DNA of 64,000 nucleotides from Verrucomicrobiota bacterium (lineage in GTDB: Bacteria; Verrucomicrobiota; Verrucomicrobiia; Chthoniobacterales; Terrimicrobiaceae). The stretch is from contig JAFKMU010000047.1 in the NCBI GenBank assembly GCA_017305195.1, positions 1-64,000 on the forward strand, in the 5' to 3' direction. The position numbers were made by a program, and so were the translations under genes. This document shows positions 15,533 to 26,443 of this stretch, in pieces (position 1 is the first letter of the stretch; every line of letters begins with the position of its first letter). The notes under the pieces were generated by a model. It made no database searches, was not told the DNA's origin, and saw nothing but the letters and a program-made list of their open reading frames with translations.

Positions 15533-16624
15533 ATGACAGAGACTCAGGCATTCGTTGCGCTCAATCTCCTTCCCGGCATGGGACCAGTCCGTGTGCGACG
15601 ACTGCTGGCGCGGTTTGGCTCCGCCGGAGCCATCCTCTCCGCGAATGCCCGTGAGCTACGACAAGTCGAGGGAATCGGTTCCGAGACAGGAGATACCATC
15701 ATCTCGTGGCAGGACCGGGTTGATCCGGCGAAAGAGCTGGAAAAAGTCGCCGCGTTCGGCGCGAGGATCGTGTCGCTGGCCGATCCCGAGTACCCGGAAT
15801 CCCTGCGAGAACTGCACGACGCGCCCATATTACTCTACGTCTGGGGCGATCCCTCCGTCCTTGCCTCATCGCAACTGGGAGTCGTCGGCACGCGCAAGCC
15901 CTCCCACTATGCCGCCGAATGCGCGAAGAAGCTTTCCTACCAGCTTGCCTATGCGGGCATCACTGTCACCAGTGGACTTGCTCGCGGGGTGGACGCACTG
16001 GCCCACCAGGCCGCGATCGCCGCCCGCGGGCGCACAGTCGCGGTCTTGGGCAGCGGCCTGAACAATCTCTATCCGCCGGAAAATCGAGAACTGGCGGAAA
16101 AAATCGCCATCACTGGCGCGGTCGTCTCCGAATTTCCCATGGATACCAAGCCGGACCCCCGGCAGTTCCCGATGAGAAACCGGATCATCTCCGGCTTGTC
16201 TTTCGGCCTCCTCGTGGTCGAGGCGGGAACCAAAAGCGGTTCGCTCATCAGCGCCTCGCAGGCCACCGAGCAGGGGCGCTCCGTGTATGCCGTTCCGGGC
16301 CGCATCGACCAACCCAACGCCCTCGGTTCCAACCGCTTGATCCAGCAGGGAGCCAAGCTCGTCATGAGTGCGCAGGACATCCTCGACGACCTCGGTTTGC
16401 TCTTCTCCGAAACGCCTAAATTGACCAAGTCCGCACCGGCCATTTCCCTCAGTGGATCAGAAAAGACTGTCCATGAGGCACTTGGCGACGAAGAAACGAC
16501 TATTGACGACCTGATCGCCAAATGCGGGTTGCCAACGCATGAGGTCTCTTCTACGTTGCTCGCCCTTGAAATGAGGCGGCTGGTCAAGCAACTCCCCGGT
16601 GGCCGCTTCGTAAAAATAAACTGA
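15533..16624 (+). CDS. dprA: DNA-processing protein DprA
   Basis: A 363-residue ssDNA-binding protein that loads RecA on incoming DNA during natural transformation. An N-terminal helix-hairpin-helix region (VALNLLPGMGPVRVRRLLARF) is followed by the Rossmann-like DprA core, with GVVGTRKPSHYA, TSGLARGVDALAH, VLGSGLNNLYPPENR, FPMRNRIISGLS and EAGTKSGSLISA. A C-terminal winged helix (about 300-360) completes it. All hallmark motifs are intact. It is followed after 2 bases by topB, so the pair is almost certainly one transcript. Confidence 0.95.
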   Translation: MTETQAFVALNLLPGMGPVRVRRLLARFGSAGAILSANARELRQVEGIGSETGDTIISWQDRVDPAKELEKVAAFGARIVSLADPEYPESLRELHDAPILLYVWGDPSVLASSQLGVVGTRKPSHYAAECAKKLSYQLAYAGITVTSGLARGVDALAHQAAIAARGRTVAVLGSGLNNLYPPENRELAEKIAITGAVVSEFPMDTKPDPRQFPMRNRIISGLSFGLLVVEAGTKSGSLISASQATEQGRSVYAVPGRIDQPNALGSNRLIQQGAKLVMSAQDILDDLGLLFSETPKLTKSAPAISLSGSEKTVHEALGDEETTIDDLIAKCGLPTHEVSSTLLALEMRRLVKQLPGGRFVKIN

Positions 16625-16626
16625 CC

Positions 16627-19104
<2,478 letters not shown>

Positions 19105-19183
19105 TTTCGTTAGCTTATTTTCATAAATATTAGGGTTCCGCTTTACATATTGCGGGATCGTGTTTAGGTGGCGTAGTTGTTCA

Positions 19184-21037
19184 ATGACCAGCCCTGAGGC
19201 CAGTCAATCGTCCCCGTCGGGTTTTCGAATTCTTGTCGATCTTACCCTGCGCTACCCTCGTCTTTTGGGGGTCATCATCCTGCTGGGCTTCCTGTCCAGC
19301 CTGGTGAGCGCCCCCACGCCGTACCTCGGAAAAATCATCATCGATGACCTCATTTTCCGCGGCGGTGCGGCGGCGGGCCATGAGGTTTCCGGCTGGCTGG
19401 GCATCTCCCACACCGTCTGGATGATGACCGGCATCGTCGCCCTCGGCGTTTTCCTGAAAGTGGTCGGCAGCCTGCTGGGAGGCTGGCAATGTCATTACAT
19501 CCTCCAGATCACCCGCAACTCGCTCTACGACGTCCGGCTCAACACGGCCCTCCGACTCATGGGTGCGCGGCAGGAGAAGCTGGAAAGGCTGGAAGCCGGG
19601 CGTATTGCCTCCCGCATCGGCTTCGATGTGAACCAGATGGATGGCGCCATCTTCAGCATCCTGCGCAATTTCCTCTCCAGCGTCTTTCTCGTCATCGTGG
19701 TCGTCGGGTTCATGGTGTTCATCAACCCATGGCTGACCCTCGTCGTTCTCGCCACCATGCCGATCACGGCGGTGCTGAGCATGGTGTCGTACTCCAAGCT
19801 CCGGGAGTTCAGCCGGGAGGAGTCCGACCGCGTGGCCGACCTTACTGCGACCACCGCGGAGACATTCGGCGCGCTGAAGGTCATCCGGGTCTTTGCCTCT
19901 GAGGGGTTCTTTCTTTCCCGGCTGCAGCAGCGGTGCGAAGCGCTGCGCTTCGAGGGGCTTTATCACTGGACCCGCTTCCATGCCCTCAACCTTCTGCTCA
20001 CCTTGCTGAGCAGTCTGGGCGGTGATATTTTCCTGCTCGTCGGCGGCATCCTCGCGATCAAGGGCGAGATCACCTTCGGCTCCTTCTTCGCCTTCTATGG
20101 CTACCAGGCCATGCTCTGGGGACCGATCGGCACCCTGCTCAACGCCGGACAGATCATGCAAACTGGCACCGCCAGCGCGGAAAAGGTGCGCACCCTGGGC
20201 CTGCTCGACCAGGAGCCTTACCTGAACAACGCGCGACCGAAGCCCTCGCAGTCCTTCCAGGGCGAGATCATCGCGGAGAATCTCACCTTCGGCTACAATG
20301 CGGGCGAACCCATCATTCGCGACCTGAGTTTCCGCATTGCACCCGGTTCCATGGTCGCATTGGTCGGCCAGTCCGGCTCCGGCAAGACCACGCTGGCCAA
20401 TCTCCTCCTCGGCATGTACCTGCCCACCGGCGGCAAGCTCTATATCGACGGGACAGACATCCGCGACTGGGACCTCCAGGCCCTGCGCGCCCACATGGGC
20501 GTCGTCCTCCAGGATGCCATGCTCTTCAACGACACCCTGCGCACCAATCTCTGCATGGGCAGGGAATACTCGGACGAGCGGATCTGGGCCGCGCTCGCCG
20601 GCGCGCACCTTGACACGTTCGTTCATGGATTGTCCAAGGGACTCGACGAACACGCCGGCATCGGTGGCATGCGGCTTTCCGGCGGCCAGAAGCAGCGCAT
20701 CGCCATCGCCCGGGTCTTCTTGAAAAACCCGAAACTCCTCATCCTTGACGAGGCGACCAGCGCCCTCGACAGCGAGACGGAAAAGGCCATTCAACGCTCT
20801 TTCGACGCCCTCATGGCCGGCCGCACCTCGGTGGTCATCGCGCACCGCCTTTCCACCATTTATCAAGCCGATCAGATCCTCGTCCTGCACCAGGGTCGGC
20901 TCGTCGAGAGCGGCACGCATGAGGAGCTGGTCAGCCGTCCCGCCGGTCACTACAGGGAACTCTACGAGGCCCAGGTCGAGGGGATGATTCCCATGAGCGG
21001 AGCCACCCGCCGATCCTGGACGGAACCCCGCCACTAA
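19184..21037 (+). CDS. ABC exporter (fused permease and ATPase)
   Basis: A 617-residue half-transporter that should act as a homodimer in the inner membrane. An N-terminal six-helix exporter domain (about 20-330) is followed by the ATPase: Walker A LVGQSGSGKTTLA, Q-loop VVLQDAMLF, signature LSGGQKQRIAIARVF, Walker B LLILDEATSALD and H-switch VVIAHRLST. The ATG at 19184 is preferred to a GTG at 19160, whose extra residues have no family equivalent. The next gene, a HlyD-type adaptor, follows after 5 bases, which makes a type-I-like secretion or lipid/peptide export system likely. No cargo gene or peptidase domain is evident. Confidence 0.92.
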   Translation: MTSPEASQSSPSGFRILVDLTLRYPRLLGVIILLGFLSSLVSAPTPYLGKIIIDDLIFRGGAAAGHEVSGWLGISHTVWMMTGIVALGVFLKVVGSLLGGWQCHYILQITRNSLYDVRLNTALRLMGARQEKLERLEAGRIASRIGFDVNQMDGAIFSILRNFLSSVFLVIVVVGFMVFINPWLTLVVLATMPITAVLSMVSYSKLREFSREESDRVADLTATTAETFGALKVIRVFASEGFFLSRLQQRCEALRFEGLYHWTRFHALNLLLTLLSSLGGDIFLLVGGILAIKGEITFGSFFAFYGYQAMLWGPIGTLLNAGQIMQTGTASAEKVRTLGLLDQEPYLNNARPKPSQSFQGEIIAENLTFGYNAGEPIIRDLSFRIAPGSMVALVGQSGSGKTTLANLLLGMYLPTGGKLYIDGTDIRDWDLQALRAHMGVVLQDAMLFNDTLRTNLCMGREYSDERIWAALAGAHLDTFVHGLSKGLDEHAGIGGMRLSGGQKQRIAIARVFLKNPKLLILDEATSALDSETEKAIQRSFDALMAGRTSVVIAHRLSTIYQADQILVLHQGRLVESGTHEELVSRPAGHYRELYEAQVEGMIPMSGATRRSWTEPRH

Positions 21038-21042
21038 ACGCC

Positions 21043-22242
21043 ATGGTCGTCGACGAAATCACCTCCAAGCGATCCGATGTGCGGACCAAATCGCCGCTTT
21101 GCGACGATAACTACCGCCTGCCCCTGCAGAAGCTCCCCAAGGCGGTGCCCCCGCGCTGGATGTACACCAGCATGCTCTGGAGTATCGGTGTGACCATCGT
21201 GCTCACCACCGCGACTCTGCTCAGCCCGATGGATGAGTATGTCACGGCCCCTGGCGAGGTACGCCCTGCCGAGTACGCGTATGTCTTCAGCCGGGCCGAG
21301 GGCATCCTGGAAACGATCGAAGTCAAGGACGGCGAAAAGGTCCGACAGGGACAGGTGCTGGCCCGCCTCGATGGCTGGGAAATCCGCAAGCGCATCCGGG
21401 AAATCGAAGCCGACATCGCCCAGACGGAAGCCGAACTCGCGATGGGCGAGGCCGCGCAGCGCAAGGTCACTGCGGCCCCGGTTCCCGCCGAGTTTCTTTT
21501 CAGCGCGGTCGAGATGGAGCGGCAAAAGGAAATCCAAACCCTCCAGCAGGATTACCTGCACCGCCTGAACGAACTCCAGAAAACCGGAGCCGCCTCCGGC
21601 ACGGAGCTCCTCAACATTCGCCTCCAGCTCATCGCCTCCGAGTCGATGCTGAAACGCAGCCAGCAGGCCTACGATCTCTTCAAGGGCGACTACGGCGCGG
21701 CCTCACAGACCGAGGCGGCCGAGAAGGTGCGCGTCACCGAGGCCCGGCTCGCCGGTTTGCGCTCACGCCTTGAATCCGCCCAGAGCGACCTGAAGCGCCT
21801 GGAAATCATCGCCCCCACCGACGGCACCATCCTCACGACCTCCCGCCGCTTTCCGGGAGAAAAGATCGCCGCAGGCACAGCCCTCTTCAAGATCAGCGAC
21901 GACAACGAAAAGACCGAGCTGCGCCTCTACGCCACCGAGGATCGCGTGAACCTCATCCAGCCGGGCCAGCTCGTGCGTTTCCGTGCCAACAACAATCCCG
22001 ACCGCCTTGCTCCCCTCGCCATCGCCCGAGTCACCGAGGTCGCCCGCGACCGCGACCTGGCCTCCGAAGAGGATGCGGCAGATGCAAACCGCCTCAGCAC
22101 CTACCGCGTCAAGGCAGCCATCGAAAAAGAACCTTATCCTCTCGCCGTGGGCGCTACCGTGGAGGCCGAGATCGTGCTGGAGCGCCGCCCGTTCTGGCGA
22201 CTGCTCCTCATGAAGCCCCAGTCGACAGGCTCCAAGCTCTAG
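21043..22242 (+). CDS. HlyD-family membrane fusion protein
   Basis: A 399-residue adaptor. One membrane helix lies near the N terminus (about 43-65, WSIGVTIVLTTATLL). A biotinyl-lipoyl-like half-motif (VEDGEKVRQGQ-type, here IEVKDGEKVRQGQVLARLDG) is followed by a long coiled coil (about 115-225), the second lipoyl half (IIAPTDGTILTTSRRFPGEKI) and a beta-barrel domain. It should bridge the ABC exporter encoded directly upstream to an outer-membrane channel. An odd feature is the N-terminal cytosolic segment of about 40 residues. Its stop overlaps the convergent rsmA-Nudix gene by 4 bases. Confidence 0.88.
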   Translation: MVVDEITSKRSDVRTKSPLCDDNYRLPLQKLPKAVPPRWMYTSMLWSIGVTIVLTTATLLSPMDEYVTAPGEVRPAEYAYVFSRAEGILETIEVKDGEKVRQGQVLARLDGWEIRKRIREIEADIAQTEAELAMGEAAQRKVTAAPVPAEFLFSAVEMERQKEIQTLQQDYLHRLNELQKTGAASGTELLNIRLQLIASESMLKRSQQAYDLFKGDYGAASQTEAAEKVRVTEARLAGLRSRLESAQSDLKRLEIIAPTDGTILTTSRRFPGEKIAAGTALFKISDDNEKTELRLYATEDRVNLIQPGQLVRFRANNNPDRLAPLAIARVTEVARDRDLASEEDAADANRLSTYRVKAAIEKEPYPLAVGATVEAEIVLERRPFWRLLLMKPQSTGSKL

Positions 22243-23567
22243 CTGCCTTTCGCAGCGTCGTAAGCCGTTATCACCTGCCGAAAGACCGGGCTGAAGTCCT
22301 GCGGCGTCCGGGCCAGCCACTCCCGCACCTGCGGCATGGCGAAAAATGCCCCGGTCTCCAATTCCATCCGTGGCAGAACAAACGGGCCGTCGTGTGTCCC
22401 GGAGTAAAGCTCGATGAACTCAAATCCCGTCTCCGCCGAGCATCCCAGACGCCCGAATCTCTCCAACGCGCATCGAATTCCCAACTCCTCCAGGATCTCA
22501 CGCTCCGCCGCCCCGTCATAGGTCTCCCCGGCATCGACATGTCCCGCCGCGCTGGAGTCCCATACGCCCGGGTTCTTGTCCTTCCAGATGGATCGCTTTT
22601 GCAGGAACAGCTCTCCCTCTTGGTTGAAAATCAGCATGTGGACGGCCCGATGGCGGAAGTTATTCACATGGACTGTCTTTCGGCTTTCCGAGCCGATCAC
22701 GCGATCAGACTCGTCCACGATGTCAAACATTTCGTCACCGCTCTGCGCCTGGGCTGGAGCGACCATCTGCGTGAGCTTTTCCCACTGATGTAATGACAAT
22801 TCCTCCGCCCGCACAGTCTCGGGAAGACTGAGCGCAGCGCATGCATCCGGCCAGAGTTCGCGATACTCCGGCAGGAGCTTTCGCAGTTGTTTCCGTCGTT
22901 CGGAAAAGCCCTTGCGCACGAGATATTCGAAGAGCGCTTCATCGCAGGCGGGCACCTCGTCGGCGCTCTTCTTTTCGAGGATGACCACGGCCGACGCGAC
23001 CTTGGGCTGAGGGTAGAAAACCGTGTGCGGAATTTTCTTCGCGTAGCTCACCTTCCAGCGGCGTGCAGTACACACGCTCATCGCGCCAAAATCCTTCGTG
23101 CCCGGCGTCGCAGCGAGCCTCGCAGCCACCTCGTGCTGGAGCATCAGAACAAGGATTGATGCGGGTGAGAGGGCGGATGCGTATTTCGCGATGAGCGGGG
23201 TTGACACGTAATACGGCAGATTCCCGACGATCTTCACCGGTCCCTTTCCGTAGAGTTTGCGCAGGTCAAAATCCAGCGCGTCCATGTGGAACAGTTCTAC
23301 GGGCTGACCGGCGAATTTTTTGGTCAGCCACTCCACCATGAGACCATCCTTCTCGATGAGCGTGACGGTCACTCCCGGCTGCACCAGACACTCACTGAGA
23401 GACCCCAGGCCCGGACCGATTTCCACGACATGCTCACCCTCACGCAACGAGAGTTGCGCGGCGATCCACCGAGCAATGTTCTGATCGTGCAAGAAGTTCT
23501 GCCCCAGGCTCTGGCGCGGCCGTGTTTCCAACTCGGCCAGGGCATGCTGGATTTCCGTGAGCGTCAT
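22239..23567 (-). CDS. rsmA: 16S rRNA dimethyladenosine transferase (RsmA/KsgA) fused to a Nudix hydrolase
   Basis: A 442-residue fusion. Residues 1-270 form a complete KsgA: SLGQNFLHD near the N terminus, SAM motif VVEIGPGLGSL, acidic loop IEKDG, catalytic NLPYYVS and the C-terminal helical domain. This part dimethylates the two adjacent adenines at the 3' end of 16S rRNA. Residues about 285-430 form a Nudix domain with an exact signature, G-x5-E-x7-RE-I-x-EE-x-GI (GHVDAGETYDG...), most like the YfcD/IPP-isomerase-type group. No stop or frameshift separates the halves. The ATG at 23567 replaces an upstream one at 23606 because it matches the KsgA N terminus (MTLTEIQHALAELE). It is divergent from sppA. 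Confidence 0.93.
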   Translation of the reverse strand: MTLTEIQHALAELETRPRQSLGQNFLHDQNIARWIAAQLSLREGEHVVEIGPGLGSLSECLVQPGVTVTLIEKDGLMVEWLTKKFAGQPVELFHMDALDFDLRKLYGKGPVKIVGNLPYYVSTPLIAKYASALSPASILVLMLQHEVAARLAATPGTKDFGAMSVCTARRWKVSYAKKIPHTVFYPQPKVASAVVILEKKSADEVPACDEALFEYLVRKGFSERRKQLRKLLPEYRELWPDACAALSLPETVRAEELSLHQWEKLTQMVAPAQAQSGDEMFDIVDESDRVIGSESRKTVHVNNFRHRAVHMLIFNQEGELFLQKRSIWKDKNPGVWDSSAAGHVDAGETYDGAAEREILEELGIRCALERFGRLGCSAETGFEFIELYSGTHDGPFVLPRMELETGAFFAMPQVREWLARTPQDFSPVFRQVITAYDAAKGS

Positions 23568-23749
23568 GCACTTGGGATACAGGAAAGAACTCCGTTTCAC
23601 AAACACGAGGTGAAGGGCCCCGAGGGAAAAACGGGGTTTTTTCGCAAGTTATTCACAATCGGCTGTCAACTGGGAAAATCGCCTCCCGGCAATTCCCTCC
23701 GATACCTCTTGAGACGGCAGCCAACATCAGGCAGGGTACGGCCTTTCCC

Positions 23750-24757
23750 ATGAAAAAGTCGGGTTGTGTCATTCTCGCGCTCTTCTTCCTGGTTTGCATC
23801 AGCATGTTTGCGAACCTGCTTCTCTTCTTCGCTCTCATCGGGAGCTTCAAGGGCTCGACCAGTGTGGCCGGGGTCAAGGTGCTCCGGCCGCGGGAGTTTG
23901 AGGAGGTCGTCGAAAAAGAAGGCACCACCTCCTCCTCGCGCATCGCGGTCATCCCGCTCGAGGGTGTGATCGCTCATGGCGCTCCCGGGCCGCTCGGCGA
24001 GGACATGGTGAATGATTTCAAGCGCGCCCTGGAGCAGGCTCGCGACGACGACCGGGTGAAAGCCGTCGTCATTTCCGTCGACAGCCCCGGCGGCGAGATC
24101 ACCGCCTCGGATGTACTTTACAACAGCCTGAAGGAATTCAGCCGCCACAAGCCCTCCATTATCTACTTCAACTCCATCGGCGCCTCCGGCGCGTACTACA
24201 CCGCCTGCGGAGCGTCGTGGATCATGTGCAACGATACGACCTTTACCGGCTCGATCGGTGTGATCATTTCGACGCTGAACTACCGGGAACTCTTCGGGAA
24301 AATCGGCCTGGAGTCGGTCGTCTTCAAGAGCGGCAAGTTCAAGGACATGCTCAATGGAGCCCGCGAGATGACCCCCGAGGAACGCGCCTATGTCGAGGGG
24401 CTCGTGATGCAAAGCTACGGCCGTTTCGTCGGCATCGTGGCCAAGGCTCGCAAGCTCGATGAAACCGCCCTGCGCAATGGCGTGGCCGACGGCCGCATCC
24501 TCAGCGGAGTCGACGCCCTCGACGCCAAGCTGGTCGACGAACTCGGCTACATCGAGGACGCCTACGCCAAGGCGCGCGAACTCGGCAAGGCCCCCGGCGC
24601 GCAGATCGTGCGCTACAAGCGCGTGGTGACCTTCGCCAGCCTCTTCCGTGCCTTTAGCGAGGCCCGGACGCCCGCCATCAAGGTCGATGTGTTCGAGAAC
24701 CTGCCCAAGCTCCAGCCCGGCCGGGTGTACCTGATGCCCGCCATCTTCGCGCCGTAA
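23750..24757 (+). CDS. sppA: Signal peptide peptidase SppA-like serine protease
   Basis: A 335-residue membrane-bound ClpP-fold protease that clears cleaved signal peptides or other membrane peptides. An N-terminal anchor (about 5-30) precedes the protease domain. The nucleophile is S146 in GASGAYYTACG and the general base is probably K198 in KSGKFKDML, the Ser/Lys dyad of short SppA proteins. VISVDSPGGEITAS forms the substrate strand. Length fits the single-domain (Bacillus-type) SppA, which oligomerises. It is the first gene of a chain: the next gene starts 3 bases after its stop. Confidence 0.9.
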   Translation: MKKSGCVILALFFLVCISMFANLLLFFALIGSFKGSTSVAGVKVLRPREFEEVVEKEGTTSSSRIAVIPLEGVIAHGAPGPLGEDMVNDFKRALEQARDDDRVKAVVISVDSPGGEITASDVLYNSLKEFSRHKPSIIYFNSIGASGAYYTACGASWIMCNDTTFTGSIGVIISTLNYRELFGKIGLESVVFKSGKFKDMLNGAREMTPEERAYVEGLVMQSYGRFVGIVAKARKLDETALRNGVADGRILSGVDALDAKLVDELGYIEDAYAKARELGKAPGAQIVRYKRVVTFASLFRAFSEARTPAIKVDVFENLPKLQPGRVYLMPAIFAP

Positions 24758-24760
24758 GCC

Positions 24761-25534
24761 GTGTCCATCGCGATCTGGGCAGTATTGGCAATCCCCGGGC
24801 TTGCCTATTGGGTTTATTACCTGCGCGGCCTCCCTCGTCCGGCATTGCCGACCGAGAAATCCGCCACGTTTGGCTCCGGCGACATGGTCGCGGCGATCCT
24901 TCTCGGCCTTTTGTTTGCGTGGAATATCTTTGCCGGCACGCAAAAGCCTCCGACGATCACGCGCGACATGATCATCCAGAGCTGCGTGATCTATTCGCTC
25001 TTCGTCGTCATGCTGCTGAGCATGCTGATCGTTCGCAACCGCAATCCCGTACTGCTCTTCGGCCTAAAGTGGCCTGCCTGGAAGTCGGAACTGCCGCTGG
25101 CCGCGCTCGCGCTGGTGGCGCTCTATCCCCTGCTGTCCGTCATCCAGAGCGGCGTGCTGGCAGTCGTCGGGGAAAAGGATGCCACCCAGGACATCCTTCT
25201 TTTCCTGATCCGTACCAATACGGTTGAGGACAAGCTGCTGCTCTCCTTGATGGCCGTCGTCTTCTCGCCCATCTCCGAGGAAATCATCTTCCGGGGCTTC
25301 CTCTACGGAGTTGCCCGCCAATATGGCGGACGGTGGGCGGCCATGACCGTCACGGCAGCTCTTTTTGCCGCCATCCACATTCATTTCCCCTCCATGCCGT
25401 CGTTGTTTGCCTTCGCCGTCGGCCTGACGCTCATCTACGAGCGCACCCGTTCCCTTTGGGCTCCAATCATCGTCCACATGCTCTTCAACGCCACCACCGT
25501 GGCTTACGTACTGATCGCCAAGCCCCAGCTATGA
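24761..25534 (+). CDS. CPBP-family intramembrane metalloprotease
   Basis: A 257-residue, about eight-helix membrane protein of the CAAX-protease/bacteriocin-processing (Abi) family. The catalytic Glu pair lies in PISEEIIFRGFLYG, and His residues in FAAIHIHFP and VHMLFNATT complete the glutamate/histidine site. It starts at GTG 24761, 3 bases after the sppA stop. Its TGA overlaps the ATG of thiL (ATGA at 25531-25534). Family members process prenylated or membrane proteins or give bacteriocin immunity; the substrate here is unknown. Pairing with SppA suggests a membrane proteolysis unit. Confidence 0.9.
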   Translation: MSIAIWAVLAIPGLAYWVYYLRGLPRPALPTEKSATFGSGDMVAAILLGLLFAWNIFAGTQKPPTITRDMIIQSCVIYSLFVVMLLSMLIVRNRNPVLLFGLKWPAWKSELPLAALALVALYPLLSVIQSGVLAVVGEKDATQDILLFLIRTNTVEDKLLLSLMAVVFSPISEEIIFRGFLYGVARQYGGRWAAMTVTAALFAAIHIHFPSMPSLFAFAVGLTLIYERTRSLWAPIIVHMLFNATTVAYVLIAKPQL

Positions 25535-26436
25535 AGCGGCTCGACCAGGTGCGCGAAGACGATCTGGTAAAGGAACTCATCCGCCACCTGCCCGCGGGCT
25601 CGGGAACCTTGCTGGCAGCCGGCGACGATTGCGCCGTGCTCAAGGCGAAGCTCGGCAGCTACCTGGTCTACAAGACCGACTGCATCGTCGAAGGCGTCCA
25701 CTACCTTCCAGAAGACCGCCCCGGCCTGGTGGCCCGCAAGGCGCTTTGCCGCAACCTGAGCGACATCGCGGCCATGGGAGGCGTGCCCCGCTGGGCTCTC
25801 GTCACGGTGCTCACCCCGCCCGACAAAGCGGTGCGATACTGGACGACATTTTATCGGGGATTGGGAAAGACCGCTCGTGAGTTTCAACTCGGCATCGTCG
25901 GCGGCGAGGTTTCCCGCAGCCGCCAGGCGGCCATCTCGGTGGCCATGATCGGGGAACTGCCCGAAAACCGCTACATCACCCGCACGGGGGGGCGGGCCGG
26001 CGATCGCATTTTCATCACCGGCAAACTCGGCGGTTCCTTCGCCAGCCGCAGGCATCTCACCTTTACGCCACGCCTCAAAGAAGGCCAATGGCTGGCCGAG
26101 CAACGAATAGCTACTGCGATGATGGACCTCAGCGATGGTCTCGGCTCCGACCTCCCCCGGCTTGCCCGGATGAGTCGTTGCGGGTACTCCATCACGCCAG
26201 AGGCTCTTCCGCGCCACCGTGGCTGCACCATCGAGCAGGCCATTTGTGACGGAGAGGACTACGAACTGCTCTTCACCGTACCGCCCAGGAGAGTGGCGGA
26301 ACTCCGGCAAAGCTGGCCGTTCCCGAAGACGCCCATTACCGAGATAGGTGCCCTGACCCGATCGACGACATCCAAAATCCCCTCCGGGTTCGATCACTTT
26401 TTCCATTGCCAGCCCGACAAGAAAAGGGCGTCCTAA
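25531..26436 (+). CDS. thiL: Thiamine-monophosphate kinase ThiL
   Basis: A 301-residue kinase of the PurM/AIR-synthetase-like fold that phosphorylates thiamine monophosphate to the cofactor TPP. The N-terminal metal-binding motif is LLAAGDDCAVLK, followed by TDCIVEGVHYLP, NLSDIAAMGGVP and IVGGEVSRS. The C-terminal half carries MMDLSDGLGSDLPRLA and GEDYELLFTVP. It is slightly shorter than E. coli ThiL. The ATG overlaps the CPBP stop, so translation is coupled, and corA follows after 7 bases. No other thiamine gene or TPP riboswitch is present, which makes the location in a membrane-protein operon unusual. Confidence 0.93.
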   Translation: MKRLDQVREDDLVKELIRHLPAGSGTLLAAGDDCAVLKAKLGSYLVYKTDCIVEGVHYLPEDRPGLVARKALCRNLSDIAAMGGVPRWALVTVLTPPDKAVRYWTTFYRGLGKTAREFQLGIVGGEVSRSRQAAISVAMIGELPENRYITRTGGRAGDRIFITGKLGGSFASRRHLTFTPRLKEGQWLAEQRIATAMMDLSDGLGSDLPRLARMSRCGYSITPEALPRHRGCTIEQAICDGEDYELLFTVPPRRVAELRQSWPFPKTPITEIGALTRSTTSKIPSGFDHFFHCQPDKKRAS

Positions 26437-26443
26437 AGCAGCG

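Noticed and set aside
19181..21034. A 617-codon minus-strand open frame spanning the ABC exporter
   Set aside because: It covers exactly the exporter gene on the other strand and has a low-complexity Gly/Glu/His composition; the plus strand has all ABC motifs.
23615..23749. Promoter pair between rsmA and sppA
   Set aside because: A TTGACA is present on the minus strand, but no acceptable -10 lies 16-18 bases away, and the plus-strand candidates are poor.
23666..24943. A 425-codon minus-strand frame opposite sppA
   Set aside because: It is an antisense shadow; the plus strand encodes an intact Ser/Lys-dyad SppA.
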